DNA from: Deltaproteobacteria bacterium
Lineage (GTDB): Bacteria > Myxococcota_A > Polyangia > JAAYKL01
DNA: 64,000 bases
Direction of reading: 5' to 3'
NCBI GenBank assembly: GCA_016935665.1
Contig: JAFGQN010000173.1
Span: 1 to 64,000, forward strand
The notes under the pieces are model-generated. The model was not told the origin of the DNA and searched no databases. It saw only the letters and a program-made list of their open reading frames with translations. Numbering within the stretch: the stretch's first letter is position 1; every line of letters starts with the position of its first letter. Both the position numbers and the translations under genes were made by a program. This document shows, piece after piece, positions 1 through 8,612 of this stretch.

Positions 1-117
1 GCTGAGAGCGGCCGGGCATAAAGCCCGGTCCCTACATCTTTTAGAAAACATTTCATTCTTGCGATTGCCCTGCTTGTCCAGGATGTATTTGTTGCAATTG
101 AACTAAGAAGTGTTATT
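1..117. other. Left-edge intergenic stem-loop
   Basis: No gene is visible before the first small lipoprotein. Positions 12-28 form a perfect 6-bp stem (CCGGGC / GCCCGG) around the loop ATAAA, extended outward by possible G-T and G-C pairs. No T-run follows, so it is a hairpin of unknown role rather than a clear intrinsic terminator. Confidence 0.35.
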
Positions 118-125
118 ATGTTCAC

Positions 126-377
126 ATGCGATATTTGTTGTTATTGGTCTTGGTTTGGGGAGCATTTTCGTGCGGTGGTGCTGCGAATGTCAGTGGCGAT
201 GGTAATGCGAGGGGCGGAGACTTTAAGATTCACGTTCAGATGCAGAAGTGGTCGAACCGATGCTACCCCGACAATAGCGATGGATACCATTGCTACGTAC
301 AGCAAGCTGGATATGTTGGTATGGAATGCTGCTGTTTTAACAATTGGGGAACATGTGTTCCCGGGAGGTTTGAATGA
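126..377 (+). CDS. Small lipoprotein, tandem copy 1
   Basis: An 83-residue protein with a short hydrophobic leader ending in a lipobox (GAFSC, lipidated Cys about residue 16), so it is probably an outer-membrane or periplasmic lipoprotein. Directly after the Cys comes GGAANVSGDGNARGGD, almost the same as in the next gene. The C-terminal half is Cys-rich (about six Cys, including a CCC run), unlike the acidic tail of copy 2. Its stop overlaps the next start (ATGA at 374-377), so the two are translationally coupled. No family recognised. The start has only a weak ribosome site, and an overlapping ORF in another frame is not credible. Confidence 0.6.
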   Translation: MRYLLLLVLVWGAFSCGGAANVSGDGNARGGDFKIHVQMQKWSNRCYPDNSDGYHCYVQQAGYVGMECCCFNNWGTCVPGRFE

Positions 378-595
378 GAGTAACTTTGATTCTCTTTCTT
401 TTGGTTTTTTTCATAGCTGGATGTGGCGGTGCCGCAAATGTTGGACGAGATGGTAACGCCTACGGTGGAGATGTTGATGTTAACGTCGAAGCCGACGCGG
501 ATGTTGATGTTGCGAGAAATATTGATAACAATAGCACTGTAGTGGACGACGTAGAAAATTCTTCAAATACTGGTGACACAGACGCATCGAATTAG
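374..595 (+). CDS. Small lipoprotein, tandem copy 2 (acidic)
   Basis: A 73-residue protein with a classic lipoprotein leader (FFIAGC, Cys about residue 17) followed by GGAANVGRDGNAYGGD, the block shared with the preceding gene. The rest is an acidic Asp/Val/Asn-rich low-complexity tail with no Cys, so the pair keeps the leader and motif but has unrelated C-termini. It overlaps the upstream gene by four bases and is surely co-transcribed. Function unknown; nothing suggests an enzyme. It lies in the AT-rich segment left of the tRNA-Leu. Confidence 0.6.
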   Translation: MRVTLILFLLVFFIAGCGGAANVGRDGNAYGGDVDVNVEADADVDVARNIDNNSTVVDDVENSSNTGDTDASN

Positions 596-616
596 CTCAA
601 CGAAGACCGATTCTGA

Positions 617-958
617 AGTTTCAATACCGCTGCAAAATTTACCGGCTGTCCCAATTCCCCAATCCCGCATTATTGGTGCGATAGCTGCCAACCCGAATCC
701 GACGCCGCGCCACTTATTATTGCATCAACCTTCAAGGAAATTTTCAATTTTCTCAAAGTCTGGTGCGCCAAAAACAACCGGAGATTTGGTCGCGTGCTAT
801 TGCGGGAAATTGCTTCGGCCCAAGGGATGCCGAAAACGATGACGGAGAAAGCTGTGATCGAGTTTTTGAATATTAAAGAAACGGGCGGCGGTGCGAGTCA
901 GGAAGAATTATCAATACGTACATTAGCATATTTGGAGTGGTTTCCTTGCAAGAAATAG
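617..958 (+). pseudogene. Possible gene relic or unstarted ORF
   Basis: This frame is open from just after the TGA at 614-616 to the TAG at 956-958. It reads protein-like: a Cys-containing start (CP..., then WCDSC), then a helical stretch around FNFLKVWCAKNN and REIASAQGMPKTMTEKAVIEF, ending YLEWFPCKK. The only in-frame ATG is at 827, which would leave 44 residues, so the upstream part is a decayed gene, a gene with a rare start, or chance. An alternative ORF at 573-842 in another frame looks less natural. No family recognised. Confidence 0.25.
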
Positions 959-1290
959 AATTTATACTGAACGAGTGTACCGCAAATAAGGTTTGATCTG
1001 TGAAAAAAAATTCTTTTTTGGGAGGCTCGAAGTTGCACGAATTTTACCCAGTGGGACGTAACCTACCGTAATCCAGTTGAAATATAGAAACGAAAAAAAT
1101 AACATCGCAATAGGGCTTTTTATAACCGTCACTTATTTGTTTTTCTATCGCTTGAAAGTAACTATAATATTAAAAGGGTTGACTGTTTGATGCGTGCAAC
1201 CGAAGAGAGAAACAACGAGTTTGGAAAGAGACTAGTAGGCCGAAGCATTTATTTTTCGACAGTGAGAAATATCGATACAAGGTCAATAAT
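959..1290. other. AT-rich gap, nothing recognised
   Basis: About 330 bases of AT-rich sequence with poly-A and poly-T tracts. No ORF, repeat or clear promoter can be supported. The next gene is preceded by a weak AAGG. Confidence 0.3.
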
Positions 1291-1677
1291 ATGAGTGTTG
1301 CTAGAAATTTATTAAATGATCGGAAACGGACAGAAATTGCGGTGCGGACTAAGGTGCAAGACCTTTGCTCGATGTCAGCATCTTTTAGAATGCAAGGTCA
1401 TTTTTTTAATAAGTTTTCTGAACTTCAGCCGCTTCTACGCAATTTGGATGCTGAAGGGGAACGACTCGCGTCATTTGCTTCAAGTCGAATTCAAAAATTC
1501 GTACAAGAGTATGAGCGACTTGGACGTCCTACAGAAATAAAAGACTCCGCAAGTCAGAGCTATTTGAGAAACGTACAAGAGTTCGCGGATTTGTTTATGG
1601 ATACCGTTCTTGATGCGTATCCTCCCCCCCCATATGTTCCTTCGAATTCATTTCGACGAAGCAATTCCCATATTTGA
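1291..1677 (+). CDS. Hypothetical helical protein
   Basis: A 128-residue protein with no signal peptide or membrane segment. The middle, about residues 20-105, is rich in Lys, Glu, Leu and Phe with helix-like periodicity. The C-terminus carries a Pro run (YPPPPY) and a basic Ser/Arg tail. Coding is supported by ORF length in an AT-rich region and an ATG preceded by AAGG. It lies about 150 bases upstream of the receiver/methyltransferase gene on the same strand, so the two may be linked, but no function can be given. Confidence 0.45.
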   Translation: MSVARNLLNDRKRTEIAVRTKVQDLCSMSASFRMQGHFFNKFSELQPLLRNLDAEGERLASFASSRIQKFVQEYERLGRPTEIKDSASQSYLRNVQEFADLFMDTVLDAYPPPPYVPSNSFRRSNSHI

Positions 1678-1831
1678 AAAATTTAACGAATTTCGGCCGG
1701 AAATACTAATTTTTGAAACGATATATTATTCTGGATACGATTTTTCGATTAATATTTTGACTTTTATTTCTTAGCGGTAATTTTAATCTGTATCTCAGAA
1801 CTTTTCTAAACAATTTTGAAGGGGGCGCAAA

Positions 1832-3148
1832 TTGCAAGTAAAATTCAAGAAAAAAGTATTATTTGTAGATGATGAGATACCCAAATATGGTCCGCAGCTC
1901 AAGTCGGTAATTGGTGAGGCATTTGATGTGATTTGCGTTCAAAATCCCAAGGAGGCACTCGAAAAGTATAAGTTTTCAGAGCTGCAGCCGGACCTCATCG
2001 TTCTTGACATAAATTTTGGTGAAATTTGGGATGAAATTGAAGATGATTTCGAACAGGAAACGCCTGATTATATTGGAGTGGAAGTATTGCAGCAGTTTCG
2101 AGAAATGGATCCGGACATTCCAATAGTCATTCTCACTGGGTTTAAAAATTTAACAAGTGCTTTTAGATCTGGGGAGCACAATGCCAACTTGTTCTTGATA
2201 AAAAAGGAAACACTAACAGGAAAGAAAAATGATATTTTAATTAATCAACTTCTTGCACTTCTCGAAAATAGCACTCCAAGTCATGATCGCCAACAACAAA
2301 ATCTAGCGGAAGAAGTCGCGCCAGAATATCGCAAAGTTGAAACTACAAAGCCTGGAACAGTCGCATATTGGCATTTTGAAGAAGAGCAAATTGTGGGGAT
2401 CATTAAGCCTCTCGTTGATAGATTGAAAAGGCCTGTAAAAGTATTGGATATTGGGATTGGGGACGGGCGTTTCGAGCAAGTGCTTTTTAGTGTTTTTGAT
2501 AATGAGCTAGAAATTACGGGGATAGATTTTTCCGGTAAAATGTTGGCTCAGTGTAAGCGACATATGTCAAACGAAGTCGATTCAGGAAAACTTATATTGA
2601 AGCGTTGCATTGCGGAGCGATTACCATTGAAAAATGAATTATTCGATTTGGTTATCGCAGGGTTTGGGTTTCTATCTTATTGCAATATCGATAATGTTTT
2701 AGAGGAAATACACCGAGTTGCAACGCACCAAGGTGAGTTCTTTTTGGGGTCGTACAATTTTGATGCGCTATTTTATAAAGTCTGGAGCACTCGAATGGAT
2801 GATGAAAATGTTCCAATAAGTGGAAAAATAGACCGTGATCGCGGACTTCTTTATTTGGGAAACAATCGAATTATTAAAGTACGCCCAACCGGAATCGAAG
2901 AAACGGAAAGAAGATTACGGCAGCATGGTTTTGCAATAAAGGCGCAATGGACATTTCCAGTGTTATACTCGACCATAGGTTGCGATATGGCAAAACCTGT
3001 AAATGGCATCACCGTCGATGAAAAAAAATATCACAATTATTCGAATTTTAACGAGCAATTGTATCTGCAGGATAAACTGATCTCTGATTCATTGGGAGAA
3101 AAGGGATACTACGCAATTCATCATTGTAAAAAATTTATTTCCGAGTAG
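1832..3148 (+). CDS. Receiver-domain / SAM methyltransferase fusion
   Basis: A 438-residue protein starting at a TTG with GAAGGGGG just upstream. Residues about 8-130 form a CheY-like receiver: acidic pair DD at 13-14, phospho-acceptor Asp about 59 in VLDI, the Thr region ILTG, and a conserved Lys near 124. After a linker, residues about 195-320 form a class I methyltransferase: motif I VLDIGIGDG around 204-212, then GIDFSGKML as the acidic-loop strand, and a later LVIAGFGFLSYC segment. The likely role is phosphorylation-controlled methylation of a small molecule or protein; the substrate is unknown. No kinase is adjacent, so it is an orphan. The stop lies inside the first copy of a 20-bp tandem repeat. 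Domain calls are strong; function is inferred. Confidence 0.8.
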   Translation: MQVKFKKKVLFVDDEIPKYGPQLKSVIGEAFDVICVQNPKEALEKYKFSELQPDLIVLDINFGEIWDEIEDDFEQETPDYIGVEVLQQFREMDPDIPIVILTGFKNLTSAFRSGEHNANLFLIKKETLTGKKNDILINQLLALLENSTPSHDRQQQNLAEEVAPEYRKVETTKPGTVAYWHFEEEQIVGIIKPLVDRLKRPVKVLDIGIGDGRFEQVLFSVFDNELEITGIDFSGKMLAQCKRHMSNEVDSGKLILKRCIAERLPLKNELFDLVIAGFGFLSYCNIDNVLEEIHRVATHQGEFFLGSYNFDALFYKVWSTRMDDENVPISGKIDRDRGLLYLGNNRIIKVRPTGIEETERRLRQHGFAIKAQWTFPVLYSTIGCDMAKPVNGITVDEKKYHNYSNFNEQLYLQDKLISDSLGEKGYYAIHHCKKFISE

Positions 3149-3182
3149 GTGGCAGTATAATTGAGTAGGTGGCAGTATAATA
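3143..3182. repeat. 20-bp tandem repeat ending in a palindrome
   Basis: Two adjacent copies of GAGTAGGTGGCAGTATAATW (3143-3162 and 3163-3182). The first contains the stop codon of the receiver/methyltransferase gene. At the end of the second copy, CAGTAT-A-ATACTG (3173-3185) is a perfect inverted repeat and directly abuts a TTGACA. Confidence 0.8.
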
Positions 3183-3345
3183 CTGTTGACATAAAAGCAT
3201 AACAATACGGGTATCATCATCCTCGGAAATTTTACAATGCACGTCTTAAGCCGTCCACACCACTCCAGGGACCACGCCAGGGACTTGGTAAAAACCCACA
3301 TCATTTCATTAAAATCACGCACGCCGTAAGCTGTTGATTAGAAAC

Positions 3346-3379
3346 AAAAAAAGCCCCGACTGCATCAGTCGGAGCTTTT
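3346..3379 (-). terminator. Intrinsic terminator, probably bidirectional
   Basis: A strong hairpin just 3' of the tRNA on its strand: arms GCTCCGACTG / CAGTCGGGGC with a short ATG loop, flanked by A/T runs on both sides. On the minus strand it ends in TTTTTTT, as expected for tRNA transcription. On the plus strand it also ends in TTTTT, so it could stop reads leaving the island. Confidence 0.75.
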
Positions 3380-3464
3380 TACCAGAGGAGGGACTTGAAC
3401 CCTCACAAGCGTAAAGCTTACTGGATTTTGAATCCAGCGCGTCTACCAGTTCCGCCACTCTGGC
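3380..3464 (-). tRNA. tRNA-Leu (anticodon CAA)
   Basis: The reverse strand reads GCCAGAGTGGCGGAACTGG at the 5' end and GGTTCAAGTCCC in the T-arm. The anticodon stem-loop CTGGA-TTCAAAA-TCCAG gives anticodon CAA (codon UUG). The 85-nt length and long variable arm fit a class II leucine tRNA, and the discriminator base is A. CCA is not encoded. The acceptor stem closes with a G-T pair. The gene is followed by a hairpin and T-run, and its 3' side faces the AT-rich segment, the usual arrangement for an integration site. Confidence 0.93.
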
Positions 3465-3586
3465 ACGGAAAGTGTTGGAGTTGATATCACAGGGGTTTTA
3501 AAATGTCCAGAGGGTGGTTTGAAAAAAATGATGGTTTGGGGGGTGACGGATGGGTATGTGGCGATTTACAGATTGGTTCTTTAAAA

Positions 3587-4171
<585 letters not shown>

Positions 4172-4296
4172 AGTGAATCTCCTTAGGTCTTAAAAATGCG
4201 TTATGCTGTTCCATATTTTTACAGAATAGAACCATTCTGAAGCGACAGGTCAATAAATGAGTTGGAAAATGAAGGGACGCGTTGAGCCACGACGGG

Positions 4297-5952
4297 CTAT
4301 TTATCGCGTTTGGCGATCATTCGGGCAGCCATGTAACCGGAGACCTGGGCCATGCTCACGCTGTGGGAGGGAAATACCCAGGAGCCTGCCATGTACAATC
4401 CGGCGATGGGGGTTTCGGCCTCGAAGCGATCGCGTTGATCGACGGTGAAGTCCATGCCGTAGGGGGCGCCTTTGTAGTTCATGGTGTAGTGGTGGATGGT
4501 TTTGGGGGTCATGCCTTCCTGGTACATGATGTGGTCTCGCAGGCCGGGCATGATGTCTTCGGCCATGGTGATGAGGGAGTTGATCATGTGTTCTTTTTGC
4601 TGCTCATAGATGACCTCGTCGTCGCTCCAGTAGTCGTAATCGGAATAGGTGTGCAGCACGAGCGCGGCTTTGTCCGGGGGGGCGTAGAAGTCGTCGGGAA
4701 GGTTGGAGTAAAAGGTCATGGAGACGAGGCCTTCGTCGTAGCGGGCGTTGAGCATGGCGTCGTACATCTCGTCGTAGTCCCAGGTTTTGTTGTAGAAGAT
4801 TTCGTAGTCATCAATGCCCCAGTAGGCGGCGGGCACGTCCAGCCCCAGGTAAACACCGGCGAGGGAGGTGCTGGGTTTCATGTCGTGCAGTTGCTTTATG
4901 ATTTTGCGGGGGGTTTTGTCTTCGCCCACCAGTTTGTAAAAGGTTTGAAAGGGGTCGGCGTTGGAAACCACAAAACGGCTGGTGAAGCGCTCGCCATTGA
5001 CGGTTTCCACCCCTGTGACGCGGCCGTCATCCACCAGGATTTTGGTGACCAGAGTGTTGGTGCGCACTTCGCCGCCCAGCTCCTGGATGCGGTCGGCATA
5101 GGCTTCGGAAAGGGACGACGATGACCCTTTGAACTGCCAACCGCCGTTTATGAGATATGAGTTTTGAGCCACGAGGTAAATGATGGCCCACTGCTTTGAA
5201 GGCGGTGGTCCGTGGTACACCCAAAACTGGGACACGGTCGCTTTGAGTTCTTTATTGTGGAAAAACTCATCGAGAACCTCCTGCAGGGTTCTTTTGTAAT
5301 ATTTGGCCAGCGTGCGCTGCCGTAAGGGAATGGCCATTTTGGTGAGCAGCGCTTTTAACGGATTGCCTAAAAAAATTCCGCGCAGCTCCGTGACTTCGGT
5401 GTTGATGCGACTCATCAGCTGAAAATAGGCGCGAATGCCCTCTTCTTCTTCGGGCCAGTTTTTAATGAGGGTGGCCTGGTAGTTTTCGATGCCTTCAGTT
5501 TGAATGATTTCCCTGCCGGGAAAGATGGACCGACCCAGTTTGGGCAGGCGAATCCACTCGACTTTGTCGTAAATGCCCGCCTCCTTGACAATTTTTTTTA
5601 CAAATCCACCGTCTCCCCCGCCCACCGCCATCTCGTGCAGTGCTGTATCGAAGGCGAAATCGCCACGAACGAATGAGGAGGTACATCCCCCCACTTTGAA
5701 ATGCTGTTCCAGTACAAGAACTTTTTTGCCGGCCAGCGCCAGATGGGTGCCGGCAGAGAGCCCGCCCATACCGGAACCAATGACGATGGCATCGTAGTCT
5801 GTTTTAACCGTTTTGGGCAACGGCGTGGCGCCGCATCCCAGTAGAAGCGACAACACCATCAACAGTACTGAAAATGCGATGTGGCCCGGCAAACAAACGC
5901 ATCGACTGCCGCTCAAAAAAGTGGACAATGAGCGTGGAAGGGAGAATATCAT
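4297..5952 (-). CDS. FAD oxidoreductase, phytoene desaturase / retinol saturase type
   Basis: A 551-residue flavoprotein. An N-terminal hydrophobic stretch ends in a lipobox (LLLGC, Cys about 40), suggesting export as a lipoprotein; the 39-residue leader is long, but AAGGAAA lies correctly before this ATG. The Rossmann FAD motif is IVIGSGMGGLSAG, followed by VLVLEQHFKVGG as in CrtI and RetSat proteins. The C-terminus has the family signature GLYMAGSWVFPSHSVS. The expected chemistry is saturation or desaturation of a conjugated lipid or polyene. An exported version is unusual for a FAD enzyme and worth checking. It is monocistronic as far as visible. Confidence 0.85.
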   Translation of the reverse strand: MIFSLPRSLSTFLSGSRCVCLPGHIAFSVLLMVLSLLLGCGATPLPKTVKTDYDAIVIGSGMGGLSAGTHLALAGKKVLVLEQHFKVGGCTSSFVRGDFAFDTALHEMAVGGGDGGFVKKIVKEAGIYDKVEWIRLPKLGRSIFPGREIIQTEGIENYQATLIKNWPEEEEGIRAYFQLMSRINTEVTELRGIFLGNPLKALLTKMAIPLRQRTLAKYYKRTLQEVLDEFFHNKELKATVSQFWVYHGPPPSKQWAIIYLVAQNSYLINGGWQFKGSSSSLSEAYADRIQELGGEVRTNTLVTKILVDDGRVTGVETVNGERFTSRFVVSNADPFQTFYKLVGEDKTPRKIIKQLHDMKPSTSLAGVYLGLDVPAAYWGIDDYEIFYNKTWDYDEMYDAMLNARYDEGLVSMTFYSNLPDDFYAPPDKAALVLHTYSDYDYWSDDEVIYEQQKEHMINSLITMAEDIMPGLRDHIMYQEGMTPKTIHHYTMNYKGAPYGMDFTVDQRDRFEAETPIAGLYMAGSWVFPSHSVSMAQVSGYMAARMIAKRDK

Positions 5953-6269
5953 TCGGTTTCCTTTTTTTGAAACGCATCAGAAGCGCTTGGTTATTTGTTG
6001 AAATGGCGTATTGAGACGGCTCAATCTTTTAAAAGATATATGTCCTATCCCTGAAAAAACCACAAATTCTTTTGCCGGCGTCGTGCAGGAACGAAAGCGT
6101 GACAATTACTAACATATATCAATAACAGAATAAAAGTTGACATGTTCAAAAATGGAAAAAGAAGTAAATATCTTGCATTCGGCCGGAAAAAAAATGAAAG
6201 TTTGGAAACAAATTGCGGTTTACGCACGTATTTGGAGACAATTAACTGACTGAACGTCGAACTGATATT
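5953..6269. other. Divergent intergenic region
   Basis: About 317 AT-rich bases between the divergently transcribed flavoprotein and TonB/TolA-like genes, so it should hold promoters for both. A TTGACA occurs at 6137-6142, but no convincing -10 lies at 16-18 bases. No ORF is credible. Confidence 0.4.
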
Positions 6270-7085
6270 ATGGATTTTTCGCACATAGACATTATACCCT
6301 TTGACAACATCAAACCTTCCGAAACGGGGACGGACCCGGTGGCGCTGGCCGGTGGCACGGCGGGCGTTATCGTTTTTGTTGTACTGATGCTGCTCCTGCC
6401 TCTGTTACAGAAAGCAGGTGTCGGCGTCGATTCGGATGCGTCGCAGGAGGCCCCGTTTGAGTATATTGAGGCCCGGCTGCTCAAATCCGGCGAGATTAAA
6501 GATGAAAAAGAGCTGCCCGATCGCATCGTGCCCGCCAAACCCACAGCACCTAAAGAGGTGATTCCCCTGGACCGCAAAGAGAATAAACCGGAGCCGCCTA
6601 AAAAGGAGGAAAAGCCCGAGCGCCAGGTCGATGCACAGGACGACGACAAGCTGCGCGAGGTGTTTGACAAGGCGCGGGCCTTTGCGGAAATTCAGGACGA
6701 TTACGTGCCGGAGGGACATCCCGATGGTGTGCCGGATGGTGATGTTACCGATCCGAATCTGGCGTCGCTGGGCGCAACGTATGGGCGGCGCATTACCCGA
6801 TTCATAAAAGAGCGCTGGGTGGTCCCCACGCTCATTTCCGATGCGGAACGCAAGGGGCTTAAGGTAAAAGTGAATTTGAAATTCAATGCCGAAATGACCA
6901 TTATTGAGTACCGAATTATGAAACCCTCTGGCAATCAGATGTTTGACGACTCAGTGAAAAATGCCATTGAGCGAACCCAGAAGGAAGTCCGCCATCTGCC
7001 GGAACCCCCGGAAGCCATCGCGTCCAGAATTTACGGGGGAGGTCTGGCGTTAACACTTCATGGTGCGGATGCGCCGTCCAACTGA
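6270..7085 (+). CDS. TonB/TolA-like energy-coupling protein
   Basis: A 271-residue protein with the classic TonB/TolA layout: a short cytoplasmic N-terminus, one transmembrane helix (about residues 27-48), a Pro/Lys/Glu-rich periplasmic spacer (about 75-115), and a C-terminal TonB-type domain (about 165-262) with FIKERWVVPTLIS and the VKVNLKFNAEMTI strand. It should couple inner-membrane proton-motive energy to the outer membrane. tolB follows 66 bases downstream, so a TolA role is favoured. tolQ, tolR and pal are absent here. The start has no strong ribosome site. Confidence 0.8.
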   Translation: MDFSHIDIIPFDNIKPSETGTDPVALAGGTAGVIVFVVLMLLLPLLQKAGVGVDSDASQEAPFEYIEARLLKSGEIKDEKELPDRIVPAKPTAPKEVIPLDRKENKPEPPKKEEKPERQVDAQDDDKLREVFDKARAFAEIQDDYVPEGHPDGVPDGDVTDPNLASLGATYGRRITRFIKERWVVPTLISDAERKGLKVKVNLKFNAEMTIIEYRIMKPSGNQMFDDSVKNAIERTQKEVRHLPEPPEAIASRIYGGGLALTLHGADAPSN

Positions 7086-7151
7086 GGGGCCGGGGGACTG
7101 GGAACCGGCCATCTGGCATAGAGGAATCAGGACAACAGGAAAGAGTGGAAA

Positions 7152-8474
7152 ATGAGAAGATTTTCATTACAGATGATGAGTTTTACGGTGCTGGCAATCA
7201 TCGCGTTGGCCATGCCACAGGTGCTGGTGAGCCAGAATGACAAAGAGAAAAAAAGCAAGGAAGAGGCGCTGCCGGTAATGTCGGAAAATGCGCCGCTGGA
7301 GGTGGAAATATGGGGGGGAATTCGCGATTTGTATTCGATTGCGGTGCCCATGCCACTGGGAATGGCCACCGTGGCCAAAGAGGTGAAAGAGGTTCAGGAG
7401 AACGATTTCACGCTCTCCAGTCTGTTTAAAGTGCTGGACAGTCGTTCGTTTCTGGCAGATTTGAATGCCGAGGGCATGGGAATCGACAAGGACCCATGGG
7501 TCCAGGTGGGGGCGCAGGGGGTGACCAAATGTTCAGTGACCCGTGCTGGCAACACGGTAAGCCTGAGTTTTGCGCTGTTTGAAGTAGCCAGAGGCAACAC
7601 GGCGGTACTGTCTAAAAAATACACCGGCGGCAGCGATGAGATTCGCTCCATGGTGCATAAATGGGTGAATGAGGTGATTCTCCATTTTACTGGAGAACCG
7701 GGTGCGTTTGGGACCCGACTGGCCTTTGCCAGGCGCATCGGCCCCAAAGTAAAACACATTTTTACAGCAGACTGGACCGGCGGTAGCGTAGGCAAAGTAA
7801 CGAAGAATAACTCCATTAACATATTGCCGGCGTTTGGACCGGGCGGTTCCATTTACTACACGTCCTTTGTGGAAGGCGCTCCCTTCCTGTATCGCACGGG
7901 GCAGCGCAGTCCGGTGTTGAATCATCCGGGATTGAATATGGGCGCGGCGTTCCACGGCGGCAAGATGGCGGTGGTTTTGTCCAAAGACGGCAACCCGGAA
8001 ATCTACGTGGGCAATGCGGACGGTTCCGGGTTGCGTCGGTTGACCAATTCAGGCTCCATTGATGTATCTCCGTCGTTCAGCCCGGACGGGTCGAAAATCG
8101 CGTTTGTGTCCGATCGCCACGGCTCGCCACAGATTTTTGTCATGGGCGCCGGCGGTGGTGGCGCCAAACGTGTAACCTACAAGGGGTCTTACAACCAGAC
8201 GCCTTCGTGGTGCCCGCGTCCGGGGTCAAACCTGATTGCATTTACGGGTCGGGACGGCGGCAAGTACGATGTGTTTACGGTGGATGCCGGCAGCGGAGAA
8301 ATTCGACGCCTCACGCAGCATCAGGGCAGCAACATGGACCCCGCGTTCAGCCCGGATTGTCGTCAGGTGGCGTTTCATTCCTCCAGAGGCGGCATCTTCA
8401 TCTCGAATCCCGAAGGTCTGAATCAAATCAAGGTGATTGGTGGCGCCGCTGAAACCATCAAATGGTCCCGTTAA
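7152..8474 (+). CDS. tolB: TolB, periplasmic Tol-Pal protein
   Basis: A 440-residue protein of normal TolB length. An N-terminal signal peptide (about 1-27) is followed by the TolB N-terminal domain (about 50-180), including the IRSMVHKWVNEVILHFTGEPGAFG block. A beta-propeller then carries PD40 repeats such as DVSPSFSPDGSKIAFVSDRHGSPQIFVM and the C-terminal MDPAFSPD...VAFHSSRGG. TolB links Pal and outer-membrane lipoproteins to TolA for outer-membrane constriction at division. It is co-transcribed with the TonB/TolA-like gene. AGGAAAG precedes the ATG. Assignment is secure at family level. Confidence 0.9.
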   Translation: MRRFSLQMMSFTVLAIIALAMPQVLVSQNDKEKKSKEEALPVMSENAPLEVEIWGGIRDLYSIAVPMPLGMATVAKEVKEVQENDFTLSSLFKVLDSRSFLADLNAEGMGIDKDPWVQVGAQGVTKCSVTRAGNTVSLSFALFEVARGNTAVLSKKYTGGSDEIRSMVHKWVNEVILHFTGEPGAFGTRLAFARRIGPKVKHIFTADWTGGSVGKVTKNNSINILPAFGPGGSIYYTSFVEGAPFLYRTGQRSPVLNHPGLNMGAAFHGGKMAVVLSKDGNPEIYVGNADGSGLRRLTNSGSIDVSPSFSPDGSKIAFVSDRHGSPQIFVMGAGGGGAKRVTYKGSYNQTPSWCPRPGSNLIAFTGRDGGKYDVFTVDAGSGEIRRLTQHQGSNMDPAFSPDCRQVAFHSSRGGIFISNPEGLNQIKVIGGAAETIKWSR

Positions 8475-8612
8475 TCGACCGTTCGCTTCCCCTCCCCTTA
8501 TGACGCCCGCGGTTTAAACGCAGCAGCATTCTTTCATTTTCAAAAAAAAATTTTCATGGCCTTTGCCCCTTTGGCCGTGCAACTGTTACTATCAGACTGA
8601 GAGGAGAGATGC

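Noticed and set aside
573-842. 89-codon ORF in the island
   Set aside because: Pro/Ser-rich low-quality protein; another frame of the same DNA reads better.
4282-5124. 280-codon plus-strand ORF within the flavoprotein gene
   Set aside because: Val/Gly/His-rich shadow of a conserved minus-strand coding frame.
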